From: Paraburkholderia saeva
GTDB taxonomy: Bacteria > Pseudomonadota > Gammaproteobacteria > Burkholderiales > Burkholderiaceae
Reading direction: 5' to 3'
Assembly: GCF_907164555.1 (NCBI RefSeq)
Contig: NZ_CAJQZC010000001.1
Location: forward strand, 806,001 to 870,000
Length of the DNA: 64,000 nucleotides
Shown here: piece by piece, positions 55,958 through 64,000 of the stretch
How the letters are laid out: each line of letters opens with the position of its first letter
Numbering within the stretch: position 1 is the first letter of the stretch
The notes under the pieces: model-generated
The model's database searches: none
The model's input: the letters and a program-made list of their open reading frames with translations, nothing else
What the model was told of the DNA's origin: nothing
Translations under genes and position numbers: made by a program

Positions 55958-58915
55958 ATGAACCGACCTGATCCCGATGCGCTCCTCGACCGTCTGCAGC
56001 GCGAGGAAGCCAAAAGCCAGCGTGGCAAGCTGAAGATTTTCTTCGGCGCTTCGGCGGGCGTGGGGAAAACGTATGCGATGCTGCTGGCGGCGCGCCGTCG
56101 TGCGGACGAAGGCACCGACGTCGTCATCGGCATTGCGGAGACGCACGGGCGCACCGAGACCGCCGCGCTGCTCGAAGGGCTCGACGTACTGCCGCTTGCG
56201 CACATCGAATACCGCGGCCGCAAGCTCGGTGAATTCGATCTGGACGCAGCGCTCGCACGCAAGCCGCAACTGATACTCGTCGACGAACTCGCGCATTCGA
56301 ACGTGCCTGGCGCGCGGCATCTGAAGCGCTGGCAGGACGTTCACGAACTGCTCGATGCCGGCATCGATGTCTATACGACGGTCAACGTCCAGCACCTCGA
56401 AAGTCTCAACGACGTGGTCGGACAGATCACAGGCATTCGTGTCTGGGAGACAGTGCCCGACCGCGTGTTCGATGGCGCCGACGAAGTCACGCTCGTCGAT
56501 CTCCCCGCTGAAGAACTGCTCGACCGGATGCGCGACGGCAAGGTGTATCTGCCGCAACAGGCCGAACGCGCGGTGCGCAATTTTTTTCGCAAGGGCAACC
56601 TGATCGCGCTGCGCGAGCTCGCGTTGCGGCGTACGGCCGACCGGGTGGATGCGCAGATGCGCGAATATCGCGCCGACCAGTCGATCCAGCGGATCTGGCA
56701 GGCGCGTGAGCGTCTGCTCGTCTGCGTCGGACCGGGGCCGGATGCGCCCATGCTCGTGCGCGGCGCGGCGCGCCTCGCCGCGAGCCTGCGCGCCGACTGG
56801 ATTGCTGTGTACGTCGAGACGCCGAAGCTGCAACGGCTGCCCGACGCCCGGCGCGAGCGCACGCTCAACGCGCTGAAGCTCGCCGCCGAACTCGGCGCGG
56901 AAACGGCCACGCTCGCGGGCACCGACGCCGTCGCCGCCGTGATCGGTTACGCGCGGGTGCGCAACGTATCGAAGCTGGTGGCCGGCGCATCGTCGCGCTC
57001 GGGGTTCTCACGCTGGTTGCGGCGTCCGCTTGGCGATCGCATAGCGGAGCGCGCGGGCGACCTCGATCTGACGTTGATCGGCACGCCGCAGGGAAGCGAC
57101 GCAGATGCGCGACGTGCGCCACTCGACGCCGGCGCAAGCGCATGGCGCGACGCGCTCGGCGCGGCCCGCGAGCGCCGCTCGCCGCCCTCCGCGTACGGTG
57201 GGGCGCTGGCGATCTGCGCGGTCATCACGGCCGTGGCAAGTCAGCTCGCGAATCACATCGATCTGACCAACCTCGTGATGCTGTATCTGCTCGGCGTGAT
57301 TTTCGCGGCAGCGAGGCTTGGTCGCGGGCCGGGCGTCGTGCTGTCGTTTCTGAGCGTCGCCGCCTTCGATTTCTTTTTCGTGCCGCCGCGCATGTCGCTG
57401 TCGGTAACGGATACACAATACCTGCTGACGTTCATCGGGATGCTGCTGACGTCGCTCGTGATCAGCCATCTGACATCGAGCCTGCGTCACGAGGCGAGCG
57501 TCGCGCGGCGCCGCGAGCAGCGCACGGGCGCGATGTACGAGATGGCGCGCGAACTGGCTGCGGCGCTGGCGACCGAACAGATCGTCGGCATCGGCAGCCG
57601 GCACGTGAGTGATGTGTTTCGCGCGCGCGTCGCGATCCTGTTGCCCGATAGCGCCGATCAGGTGAAGCAGAAGATCGAGGAAACCGATCCGGCCATCACG
57701 CTCGATGGCGCCGCGCTCGATATCGACGTGGGGCAATGGGTCTACGACCAGCAGAAGCCGGCGGGCCATGGCACCGATACGCTGCCGGCCGCCACGGCGC
57801 TCTACCTGCCCCTGAAAGCGCCGATGCGCACGCGCGGCGTGCTGGCGGTCGTCACGCACGACGACCGCGAACTCGACGTCCCGGAACAGCAGCGCATGCT
57901 CGACGCGTTCGCCGCGCAGATCGCGCTTGCGCTCGAACGCGTGCATTACGTCGACATCGCGCGCGACGCACTGGTGAACATGGAATCGGAGCGCCTGCGC
58001 AATTCGTTGCTGTCGGCGATTTCGCACGATCTGCGCACGCCGCTCACCGCGATCGTCGGCTTTTCGTCGATGCTTGCGCAGCAGCATGAAGCGAGCCTGG
58101 AGTCGAAACCCGGCGACGATCTTGTCGAATCGATCCACGAGGAAGCGCTGCGCATGACGGGCATCGTCACGAATCTGCTCGACATGGCGCGGCTTCAGGC
58201 AGGCGGTCTGCAACTGAACCGCCAGTGGTCGCTGCTCGAGGAAACCGTAGGCGCTGCGTTACGCGCATGCCGCCGGGTGCTCGCGCGGCATCCGGTGCAG
58301 GTGAAGCTGCCGCTCGACCTGCCGCTGCTTCAGCTCGACGCCGTGCTGATGGAGCGGCTCTTTTCGAACCTGTTCGAAAACGCCGCGAAATACGCGCCGC
58401 AGGATACGCCGCTTGTCATCGGCGCCGAACGCATCGAAGACGACGGCAAGCCGTTCGTGCGCGTCAACGTCGACGACGCCGGCCCGGGTTTGCCTGCCGG
58501 CATGGAAGCGCGCGTGTTCGAGAAGTTCACGCGCGGCGAGAAAGAGTCGGCCAAGCCCGGCATCGGTCTTGGGCTCGCGATCTGCCGCGCGATCGTCGAC
58601 GCCCATGGCGGTACAATCGGCGCGACGAATCGCGTGGCGCCGGATGGCCGGATCGAAGGCGCGCGCTTCTGGTTCACGTTGCCGGTGGAGACGCCGCCGC
58701 CCGCACCCGATGCGTCCGATTTACTGGAAGCGTTCGATGTGTCCGAAGCGTCCGAAGCGCCCGATGCACCCGATGCACCCGAAACCGGCACCGCGCTGAA
58801 AGAGGCATCGTTGCCTGATAGCGCATCACCCGCCTCAAGCTCGACGATTTCGCCCGTAGCCCCGGCCAAACCCCTGGCCGAATCCGCGCCGATATCAAAG
58901 CCCGCCCATGAGTGA
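55958..58915 (+). CDS. kdpD: Sensor histidine kinase KdpD with extended C-terminal tail
   Basis: The 985-residue sensor has an N-terminal KdpD domain with Walker A GASAGVGKT (30-38) and ILVDELAHSNVPGARHLKRWQD. A USP-like part (about 250-370) follows. Four membrane helices lie near 405-505, then a GAF-type region. The kinase core has LLSAISHDLRTPLTAIVGF (phosphorylated His) and an HATPase domain ending near residue 910. Beyond that lies a 70-residue Pro/Ala/Glu/Ser tail with SEA/PDAPDAPE repeats, absent from E. coli (894 residues). It responds to low K+ and turgor. The ATG at 55958 fits the family start. Confidence 0.96.
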   Translation: MNRPDPDALLDRLQREEAKSQRGKLKIFFGASAGVGKTYAMLLAARRRADEGTDVVIGIAETHGRTETAALLEGLDVLPLAHIEYRGRKLGEFDLDAALARKPQLILVDELAHSNVPGARHLKRWQDVHELLDAGIDVYTTVNVQHLESLNDVVGQITGIRVWETVPDRVFDGADEVTLVDLPAEELLDRMRDGKVYLPQQAERAVRNFFRKGNLIALRELALRRTADRVDAQMREYRADQSIQRIWQARERLLVCVGPGPDAPMLVRGAARLAASLRADWIAVYVETPKLQRLPDARRERTLNALKLAAELGAETATLAGTDAVAAVIGYARVRNVSKLVAGASSRSGFSRWLRRPLGDRIAERAGDLDLTLIGTPQGSDADARRAPLDAGASAWRDALGAARERRSPPSAYGGALAICAVITAVASQLANHIDLTNLVMLYLLGVIFAAARLGRGPGVVLSFLSVAAFDFFFVPPRMSLSVTDTQYLLTFIGMLLTSLVISHLTSSLRHEASVARRREQRTGAMYEMARELAAALATEQIVGIGSRHVSDVFRARVAILLPDSADQVKQKIEETDPAITLDGAALDIDVGQWVYDQQKPAGHGTDTLPAATALYLPLKAPMRTRGVLAVVTHDDRELDVPEQQRMLDAFAAQIALALERVHYVDIARDALVNMESERLRNSLLSAISHDLRTPLTAIVGFSSMLAQQHEASLESKPGDDLVESIHEEALRMTGIVTNLLDMARLQAGGLQLNRQWSLLEETVGAALRACRRVLARHPVQVKLPLDLPLLQLDAVLMERLFSNLFENAAKYAPQDTPLVIGAERIEDDGKPFVRVNVDDAGPGLPAGMEARVFEKFTRGEKESAKPGIGLGLAICRAIVDAHGGTIGATNRVAPDGRIEGARFWFTLPVETPPPAPDASDLLEAFDVSEASEAPDAPDAPETGTALKEASLPDSASPASSSTISPVAPAKPLAESAPISKPAHE

Positions 58916-59606
58916 CCCGAGCATTACGATCGTCCTGATCGAAGACGAAAAGCAGATTCGCCGCTTCGTGCGGACGTCGCTGGAAGGCGAGGGCATGGTG
59001 GTCCACGACGCGGAGACCGGCAAGCAGGGTCTCGTCGAAGCGGCCACGCGCAAGCCCGATCTGGTGATTGTCGATCTCGGCCTGCCCGACACCGACGGCC
59101 TTGACGTGATCCGCGAGTTGCGCGGCTGGAGCGAACTGCCGGTCATCGTGCTCTCGGCGCGCACGCAGGAAAGCGAAAAGGTCGCGGCGCTCGACGCCGG
59201 CGCGGACGACTATCTGACCAAGCCGTTCGGTGTGTCGGAACTGCTCGCGCGCATCCGCGCCCATCTGCGCCGCCGCAATCACGGCGGCGCGAACGAGGCG
59301 CCCCAGGTTCATTTTGGCGCGATCACGGTCGATCTGGCCTTGCGGCAGGTCACGCGCGAAGGCGCGCCGGTTCATCTGACGCCGCTCGAATACCGTCTGC
59401 TTGCGACGCTCGTGCGCCACGCCGGCCGCGTGTTGACGCATCGCCAGCTGTTGCGCGATGTGTGGGGGCCGTCGCACGTCGAAAGCCACCACTATCTGCG
59501 CATCTACATGGCGCATCTGCGGCAGAAGCTGGAGCGCGATCCGGCCCAGCCGGAACACATCGTGACCGAAACGGGCGTCGGCTACCGGCTCGTCGGCGCG
59601 GCGTAA
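58908..59606 (+). CDS. kdpE: Response regulator KdpE
   Basis: The 232-residue OmpR-type regulator overlaps kdpD by 8 bases. The receiver (about 5-120) has IEDEKQ, the phospho-Asp in VIVDLGLPDTDG and the Lys in YLTKPFG. The winged-helix DNA-binding part (about 135-230) contains LTPLEYRLLATLVRHAGRVLTHRQLL. It activates kdp transcription when phosphorylated by KdpD. The target is probably the site near 50904. Confidence 0.97.
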   Translation: MSDPSITIVLIEDEKQIRRFVRTSLEGEGMVVHDAETGKQGLVEAATRKPDLVIVDLGLPDTDGLDVIRELRGWSELPVIVLSARTQESEKVAALDAGADDYLTKPFGVSELLARIRAHLRRRNHGGANEAPQVHFGAITVDLALRQVTREGAPVHLTPLEYRLLATLVRHAGRVLTHRQLLRDVWGPSHVESHHYLRIYMAHLRQKLERDPAQPEHIVTETGVGYRLVGAA

Positions 59607-59651
59607 TCATATGGTTTCGCATATGCCGATACGGCACGGCCAGATTCATTT

Positions 59652-59660
59652 TGATATAAT
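59652..59660 (+). promoter_or_regulatory. Extended -10 promoter of the guanidine riboswitch-exporter unit
   Basis: TGATATAAT gives the TG extension and a perfect TATAAT (59655-59660). A start site about 7 bases downstream would fall at 59667, just before the first riboswitch hairpin. No good -35 is seen, as is allowed for extended -10 promoters. Confidence 0.65.
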
Positions 59661-59671
59661 TACAGTGGTGT

Positions 59672-59711
59672 AAGGACGACCTTGCACGTTCTGTCTGGCG
59701 GGGACGACCCC
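59672..59711 (+). promoter_or_regulatory. Guanidine-II (mini-ykkC) riboswitch
   Basis: Two short hairpins carry identical ACGA loops: aagg-ACGA-cctt at 59672-59683 and gggg-ACGA-cccc at 59700-59711, separated by 16 bases. This matches the mini-ykkC layout of two stems with ACGR loops that each bind one guanidinium ion. The ribosome site GGAGG (59723-59727) lies 11 bases after the second stem and 6 before the GTG start. The sequence aggtc (59725-59729) can pair with gacct of the first hairpin (59678-59682), giving a plausible off state. The gene below is an SMR exporter, the usual target of this class. Confidence 0.88.
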
Positions 59712-59733
59712 ATCTCATCCATGGAGGTCCCTC

Positions 59734-60054
59734 GTGTCCTGGATTCTTCTTTTCATTGCCGGTTTGCTCGAAGTTGCATGGGCAGCGGGCCTCAAATCCT
59801 CGGAAGGTTTCACGCGTTTCTGGCCGTCGGCGTTCACGATCGTGACGGCGCTCGGCAGCTTCATCCTGCTGGCGATGGCCATGCGCCAGCTGCCGCTCGG
59901 CACGGCCTACGCCGTCTGGACGGGCATCGGCGCGGTCGGCGCGTTCATCTTCGGCGTCGTGATGATGGGCGAAGCACTGACAATGGCGCGCGTGGCGAGC
60001 GCGGCCCTCATCGTCATCGGCTTGATCGGGCTGAAGCTTTCTTCTGGCCACTGA
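59734..60054 (+). CDS. gdx: SMR-family guanidinium exporter (Gdx/SugE)
   Basis: The 106-residue four-helix protein opens [21 protein letters not shown], with the essential Glu13 in GLLEVAWA. It continues with [22 protein letters not shown]. These are the hallmarks of the SugE/Gdx branch of small multidrug resistance proteins, which exports guanidinium in exchange for protons. It starts at GTG behind GGAGG. The guanidine-II element upstream supports this substrate strongly. Confidence 0.95.
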   Translation: MSWILLFIAGLLEVAWAAGLKSSEGFTRFWPSAFTIVTALGSFILLAMAMRQLPLGTAYAVWTGIGAVGAFIFGVVMMGEALTMARVASAALIVIGLIGLKLSSGH

Positions 60055-60352
60055 GCGAGCCGCTGAGCGCTTCCATTGACGCGCGGCGGCCCCGCCGAGC
60101 CGTGGACGTTGCGCAACGCTGGGCCGTGTCCAGGGACGCCATTCAGCGGGCTGCGAATCAACGTGGCTATAATGAAGTCGGATCCAGTCACAAATAGCCT
60201 CGCGCGGCTGGTCTGGCGTCGCTTCGGGTTTGACCGACCCCTCTGGCGCAGCGAGATCCGTCATCGTGCCGGCCAGCGCGTTCGCCATGCATGTCGCCCA
60301 CGCGGCGCGTATGGACCTCCGCCCGCCAGGTGCAGCGCGTCAGGAGGCAGCC
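60055..60352. other. Gap between gdx and the DUF4126 gene
   Basis: No gene is seen in these 298 bases. A TATAAT at 60168-60173 is a candidate -10 for the downstream unit, which would give a leader of about 175 bases. No matching -35 is evident. No terminator for gdx is clear. Confidence 0.4.
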
Positions 60353-60964
60353 ATGCTTGAACCACTTTCGCTTGCAGCCGGCCTCGCCTGGGGCAGCGGC
60401 TTGCGCCTCTATCTGACCGTGTTGCTGGCTGGCGTCTTCGAACGGCTTGGCCTCATCCATCTTCCCGAAACGCTGTCCGTGCTGTCGTCGCCGTGGGTCA
60501 TTGGCGCCGCCGCAGTGTTGACCGTCGCTGAATTTCTCGCCGACAAGATTCCGGCGTTCGATTCCCTCTGGGACGCCATTCACACGTTCATCCGCATTCC
60601 CGCTGGCGCGATGCTCGCCGCCGGCGCGCTCGGTCACGCCGACCCGGCGCTGCTGACGGTCGCGGCGCTTGCGGGCGGCACGCTCGCCGGCACCGCGCAT
60701 CTCGCGAAGGCCGGCACGCGTGCGCTCATCAATCTCTCGCCGGAACCGGTGTCGAATGTGGTCGCGTCTTCCGCGGAAGACGGCCTCGTGTTCGGCGGCC
60801 TGCTGCTCGCGCTCTTCGTGCCGTTCCTGTTCCTGCTCCTGTTGATCGGCTTCCTGATGGCGGCCGCGTGGGCGTTGCCGCGGTTGTGGCGCGGCGTGCA
60901 GGGCGGCTTTCGCGGGATGGCGAACCATATGGTGTCGCGACTCGTCAGGAGCCGGCACGATTGA
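60353..60964 (+). CDS. DUF4126 family membrane protein
   Basis: The 203-residue protein has four to five hydrophobic stretches. Family blocks are LSLAAGLAWGSGLRLYLTVLLAG, SPWVIGAAAVLTVAEFLADKIP, FDSLWDAIHTFIRIPAGA and GTRALINLSPEPVSN. The function of DUF4126 is unknown. CAGGAGG lies 6 bases before the ATG. Its stop overlaps the probable TTG start of the next gene. Confidence 0.9.
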   Translation: MLEPLSLAAGLAWGSGLRLYLTVLLAGVFERLGLIHLPETLSVLSSPWVIGAAAVLTVAEFLADKIPAFDSLWDAIHTFIRIPAGAMLAAGALGHADPALLTVAALAGGTLAGTAHLAKAGTRALINLSPEPVSNVVASSAEDGLVFGGLLLALFVPFLFLLLLIGFLMAAAWALPRLWRGVQGGFRGMANHMVSRLVRSRHD

Positions 60965-63546
60965 GCGACTCGCAGCGCATTTCGATCAACGTTCCGGTAC
61001 GCGAAAGGGCCGCGCGCCGCTTCACGCTGGCTGATCTCATCGCGCAGGCCGCTCGCATGACGCTGCGCGACTGGCGCGCGGGCGAACTCACGATGTTGCT
61101 GCTCGCGCTGGTGCTGGCCGTCGCGGCACTCGCAAGCGTCGGCTTTCTCGCCGACCGTCTGCATCAAGGGCTCGAGCGCGACGCGCGACGGATGATCGCC
61201 GCCGATTTCATCGTGCGCGCGGATCATCCGGTCGATCCGCAGTTCAGCCGCGAAGCGGAGGCACTCAAGCTGAACACGGCGCGCACCGCGATTTTTCCGT
61301 CGATGATCAGTTCGACCGCGACCCAGCCGGTGTCGCGGCTCGCCGCGATCAAGGCCGTAACCGACGCCTATCCGTTGCGCGGCGCGCTGCGGATCGCGCC
61401 CGCGCCCGATGCGCCCGATCACGCCGTCAATGCGATTCCGCCGAAGGGCACTGTGTGGGTCGATCAGGCGCTCCTCGACGCGCTGAAGCTGCGCGTGGGC
61501 GACCCGGTGAAGGTCGGCAGCAGCTCGTTCGTGATCGGCGCGGTGATCACGCGCGAACTGGACCGCGGTTTTTCGTTCGTCAACTTTTCGCCGCGCCTGA
61601 TGATGCGCGACGACGAGCTCGCGTCGACGGGCCTGATCGCGTACGGCAGCCGCGTCACGTATCGACTGCTCGTCGCGGGCCCGGACGAAGCCGTCGCGCA
61701 GTTCGCGCAGTGGTCGCATGCGCGCGTCGACGGCGGCAAGATGCGTGGCGTCGCACTCGAATCGTTGCAGGACGGCCAGCCGCAGGTGCGCCAGACGCTC
61801 GACCGTGCAAGCCATTTCCTCACGCTCGTCTCGCTGCTCACGGCGCTGCTGGCCGCCGTCGCGATCGCGATGGCCGCGCATCGCTACATGCGCAGGCATC
61901 TCGACGGCTGCGCGGCCATGCGCTGTCTTGGCGTGAGCCAGAAAACGTTGCGCGCGCTCTTCACGCTCGAATTCGTCGGACTGGGCGTGACCGGCGGCGC
62001 GCTTGGCGTCCTGCTTGGTTTTGGTGGTCATCTCGCGCTCCTGTGGTGGCTCGCGAGTCTCATCGACGTCGCGTTGCCGTGGCCCACTGCGTGGCCCGCG
62101 CTCGAAGGCATCGCGGCGGGTCTCGTGCTGCTGCTCGGTTTCGCGCTGCCGCCGCTGCTGCCGCTCACGCGCGTGCCGCCCGTGCGGGTGCTGCGCCGCG
62201 AGTGGGGCGAGGAAGGGCGCATCGCGTGGGCCGCGTACGCGCTCGGTATCGCGCTGTTCGCGGCATTGCTGATCGTCGCGGCGGGCGAGCTGAAGCTGGG
62301 CGGAATCGTTGCGGGCGGCTTCGCGGGCGGGCTGCTCATGTTCGCGCTTGTCGCGCGGCTATCGTTGTGGGGCGCGTCGAAGCTCGTGCGCAGCGAGCGC
62401 GTGAACGCGGGCATCGGCTGGCGGTATGCGCTGGCTTCGCTGGAGCGGCGCAGCAATGCAAGCGCGTTGCAGATCACCGCACTCGGCATTGGGCTCATGT
62501 GTCTGCTGCTGATCGCGATGACGCGCAACGACCTCGTGGCCGGCTGGCGCAAATCGACGCCGCCCGATGCGCCGAACGAATTCATCATCGACATCCAGCC
62601 CGACCAGCGCGAAGCCGTGACGCAGTATCTGGATGCGCACGGCCTGCCGGGCACCGAACTGTCGCCGATGGTGCGCGGCCGCCTGATTGCGATCAACGGC
62701 AAGCCGGTCAATCCCGATAGGTACAAATCCGAAGACGCACGGCGCCTTGTCGACCGCGAATTCAATCTCTCATACACGACGAGCCTGCCTGAAGACAACC
62801 GCATCGAAGCCGGCAAGTGGTACGGCGAAACGACTTCGCCGCAGATTTCGATCGAACAGGGGCTCGCGAAGATCATCGACGTGAAGCCAGGCGACACGCT
62901 GCGTTTCGATGTAACCGGCCTGCAGATCGATGCGCCCGTCACGAGCGTGCGCAAGCTCGACTGGGGTTCGTTCAAGGTCAATTTCTTCGTGCTGATGCCG
63001 CCGTCTTCCTTGCAGGATTTCCCCGCGACCTTCATCACAAGTTTCCATTTGCCGCCCGAAAAGCGCGCGACCATCGACGGCCTGATCTCCACGTATCCGA
63101 ATCTCACCGCGATCGACACCGGCCCGATTCTCGCGCAGGTGCAGCGAGTATTGCAGCAGGTGATCGGCGCGGTGCAGTTCCTGTTCGCATTCACGCTCGC
63201 GGCGGGCGTGCTGGTGCTGTACGCGGCGCTCGCCGGCACGCGCGACGAGCGTATGCGAGAATCCGCGCTGCTGCGCGCGCTGGGCGCATCGCACACGCAG
63301 GTGCGCGCCGTGCAGGTGGCGGAGTTCGTCGCGGTCGGCGCCCTCGCGGGCCTGATGGCGGCACTGGGCGCGCAGGCCATCGGCTGGGTGCTCGCGACGC
63401 GCGTCTTCGAGTTTCATCTTGAGTTCAACCCGTGGCTGCTGCCGGCCGGGATTGCCGCCGGCGTCGCGTGCGCGGGCATCGGCGGCTGGCTGAGCCTGCG
63501 ACACGTGCTGGCGCGTCCGGCGCTGCAATCGCTGCGCGACGCATGA
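60961..63546 (+). CDS. Large FtsX-type ABC transporter permease (YbbP-like)
   Basis: The protein of about 861 residues has two FtsX repeats. Each has a hydrophobic bundle (first near 330-470, last near 730-860) and a large extracytoplasmic part, as in YbbP and LolC/E-type permeases. A helix near 45-70 (LTMLLLALVLAVAALASVGFL) anchors the N-terminus. The start is taken as TTG at 60961, which overlaps the DUF4126 stop; an ATG at 61057 is an alternative. No ATP-binding partner is encoded in the window. A role in lipoprotein or envelope transport is inferred. Confidence 0.88.
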   Translation: MSDSQRISINVPVRERAARRFTLADLIAQAARMTLRDWRAGELTMLLLALVLAVAALASVGFLADRLHQGLERDARRMIAADFIVRADHPVDPQFSREAEALKLNTARTAIFPSMISSTATQPVSRLAAIKAVTDAYPLRGALRIAPAPDAPDHAVNAIPPKGTVWVDQALLDALKLRVGDPVKVGSSSFVIGAVITRELDRGFSFVNFSPRLMMRDDELASTGLIAYGSRVTYRLLVAGPDEAVAQFAQWSHARVDGGKMRGVALESLQDGQPQVRQTLDRASHFLTLVSLLTALLAAVAIAMAAHRYMRRHLDGCAAMRCLGVSQKTLRALFTLEFVGLGVTGGALGVLLGFGGHLALLWWLASLIDVALPWPTAWPALEGIAAGLVLLLGFALPPLLPLTRVPPVRVLRREWGEEGRIAWAAYALGIALFAALLIVAAGELKLGGIVAGGFAGGLLMFALVARLSLWGASKLVRSERVNAGIGWRYALASLERRSNASALQITALGIGLMCLLLIAMTRNDLVAGWRKSTPPDAPNEFIIDIQPDQREAVTQYLDAHGLPGTELSPMVRGRLIAINGKPVNPDRYKSEDARRLVDREFNLSYTTSLPEDNRIEAGKWYGETTSPQISIEQGLAKIIDVKPGDTLRFDVTGLQIDAPVTSVRKLDWGSFKVNFFVLMPPSSLQDFPATFITSFHLPPEKRATIDGLISTYPNLTAIDTGPILAQVQRVLQQVIGAVQFLFAFTLAAGVLVLYAALAGTRDERMRESALLRALGASHTQVRAVQVAEFVAVGALAGLMAALGAQAIGWVLATRVFEFHLEFNPWLLPAGIAAGVACAGIGGWLSLRHVLARPALQSLRDA

Positions 63547-63583
63547 CGTTGCCTGTTTTTTCGACTTCCTTCTGTTTCTACGT

Positions 63584-63994
63584 ATGACTGATCCGATCGA
63601 CGAAGCACCCGCACAGACCACGGCCTTCGAACTCGTGGGCGGCGAGACGGGCGTGCGCGAACTCATCGACCGCTTTTATGACCTGATGGACCTCGAACCC
63701 GAGTTCGCCGGCATCCGCGCGCTTCATCCGCCGACGCTCGAAGGCTCGCGCGACAAGTTCTTCTGGTTCCTGTGTGGCTGGCTGGGCGGCCCGGACCATT
63801 ACATCAGCCGCTTCGGACACCCGCGTCTGCGCGCGCGGCACCTGCCGTTCGCGATCGCTTCGGATGAACGCGACCAGTGGCTGCGCTGCATGGCCGCTGC
63901 AATGGAAGACATCGGCCTGCCGGAAGCGCTGCGCGAGCGACTCCTGCACTCGTTCTTCGAAACGGCTGACTGGATGCGCAACCGCCCCGGTTGA
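63584..63994 (+). CDS. Group II truncated haemoglobin
   Basis: The 136-residue globin starts with about 18 disordered residues, and then FELVGGETGVRELIDRFYDLM, the truncated-globin start. The proximal His is in RARHLPFAI, and the DQWLRCMAAAM stretch carries the Trp G8 of group II. FFWFLCGWLGGP is another family block. It binds O2 or NO, probably for NO or oxygen handling. It is 37 bases after the permease stop and may be co-transcribed. Confidence 0.93.
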   Translation: MTDPIDEAPAQTTAFELVGGETGVRELIDRFYDLMDLEPEFAGIRALHPPTLEGSRDKFFWFLCGWLGGPDHYISRFGHPRLRARHLPFAIASDERDQWLRCMAAAMEDIGLPEALRERLLHSFFETADWMRNRPG

Positions 63995-64000
63995 GCGCGC

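Overview
The window is a contiguous piece of a GC-rich betaproteobacterial chromosome. Gene content points to Burkholderiales, most likely Burkholderia sensu lato (Paraburkholderia, Caballeronia or Burkholderia); this is inferred from family resemblance, not from a search. Supporting traits are the intracellular PHB depolymerase with its exact catalytic numbering, the purD-hemF-nadD-rsfS-rlmH-maf-rng run, an RsxB with a long Ala/Glu/Arg-rich tail, and a FtsK with a very long Ala/Pro/Ser/Thr linker. I see no insertion sequence, prophage, CRISPR array, rRNA or tRNA. Nearly all of it is core chromosome; the clearest accessory-type element is a small hicAB toxin-antitoxin pair.

Layout. 1-3 kb: minus-strand moxR ATPase, GNAT, VWA (CoxE-like) operon running towards a cut-off gene whose first 30 codons resemble a BenE-type transporter. 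3.2-4.1 kb: two tandem secreted c-type cytochromes ending in a perfect bidirectional terminator. 4.2-6.3 kb: minus-strand rsxB, nth, DUF1841. 6.6-10.7 kb: a TetR regulator, PHB depolymerase phaZ with palindromes in its upstream region, and a GH15 glucosidase. 11-19.5 kb: small proteins, a secreted lactonase-fold protein, ftsK, a META-domain lipoprotein, purT and an MliC-like protein. 19.8-23 kb: a ThDP-dependent acetolactate-synthase-like enzyme paired with an aldehyde dehydrogenase. 23.3-26.8 kb: RhlE-type helicase, gluQ and trhO.

27-37 kb is dnaE followed by lipopolysaccharide genes: a GT4 glycosyltransferase whose start overlaps the dnaE stop, two GT2 glycosyltransferases on the other strand, an O-antigen ligase-like protein and msbA. 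These would build the core/O-antigen and flip lipid A-core across the inner membrane. 37-39 kb holds small proteins of unknown role. 39.2-46.6 kb is the minus-strand housekeeping run rng, maf, rlmH, rsfS, nadD, hemF, purD, yebC. 46.9-47.6 kb is hicAB behind a perfect AT-rich inverted repeat. Next come upp, an SDR lacking the usual Tyr/Lys, mgsA and a quinone oxidoreductase.

51-59.6 kb is a complete potassium-uptake locus: a 37-residue membrane peptide, kdpF, kdpA, kdpB, kdpC, kdpD, kdpE, with overlapping starts and stops at several joints. Directly after it, an extended -10 promoter reads into a guanidine-II (mini-ykkC) riboswitch and an SMR-family guanidinium exporter gene. The window ends with a DUF4126 membrane protein, a large FtsX-type ABC permease that has no ATPase partner in the window, and a group II truncated haemoglobin.

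The strongest non-coding finding is the guanidine-II riboswitch. Others worth checking are the hicAB operator, the phaZ upstream palindrome cluster, the unannotated peptide ahead of kdpF and the two back-to-back hairpins between purD and hemF.
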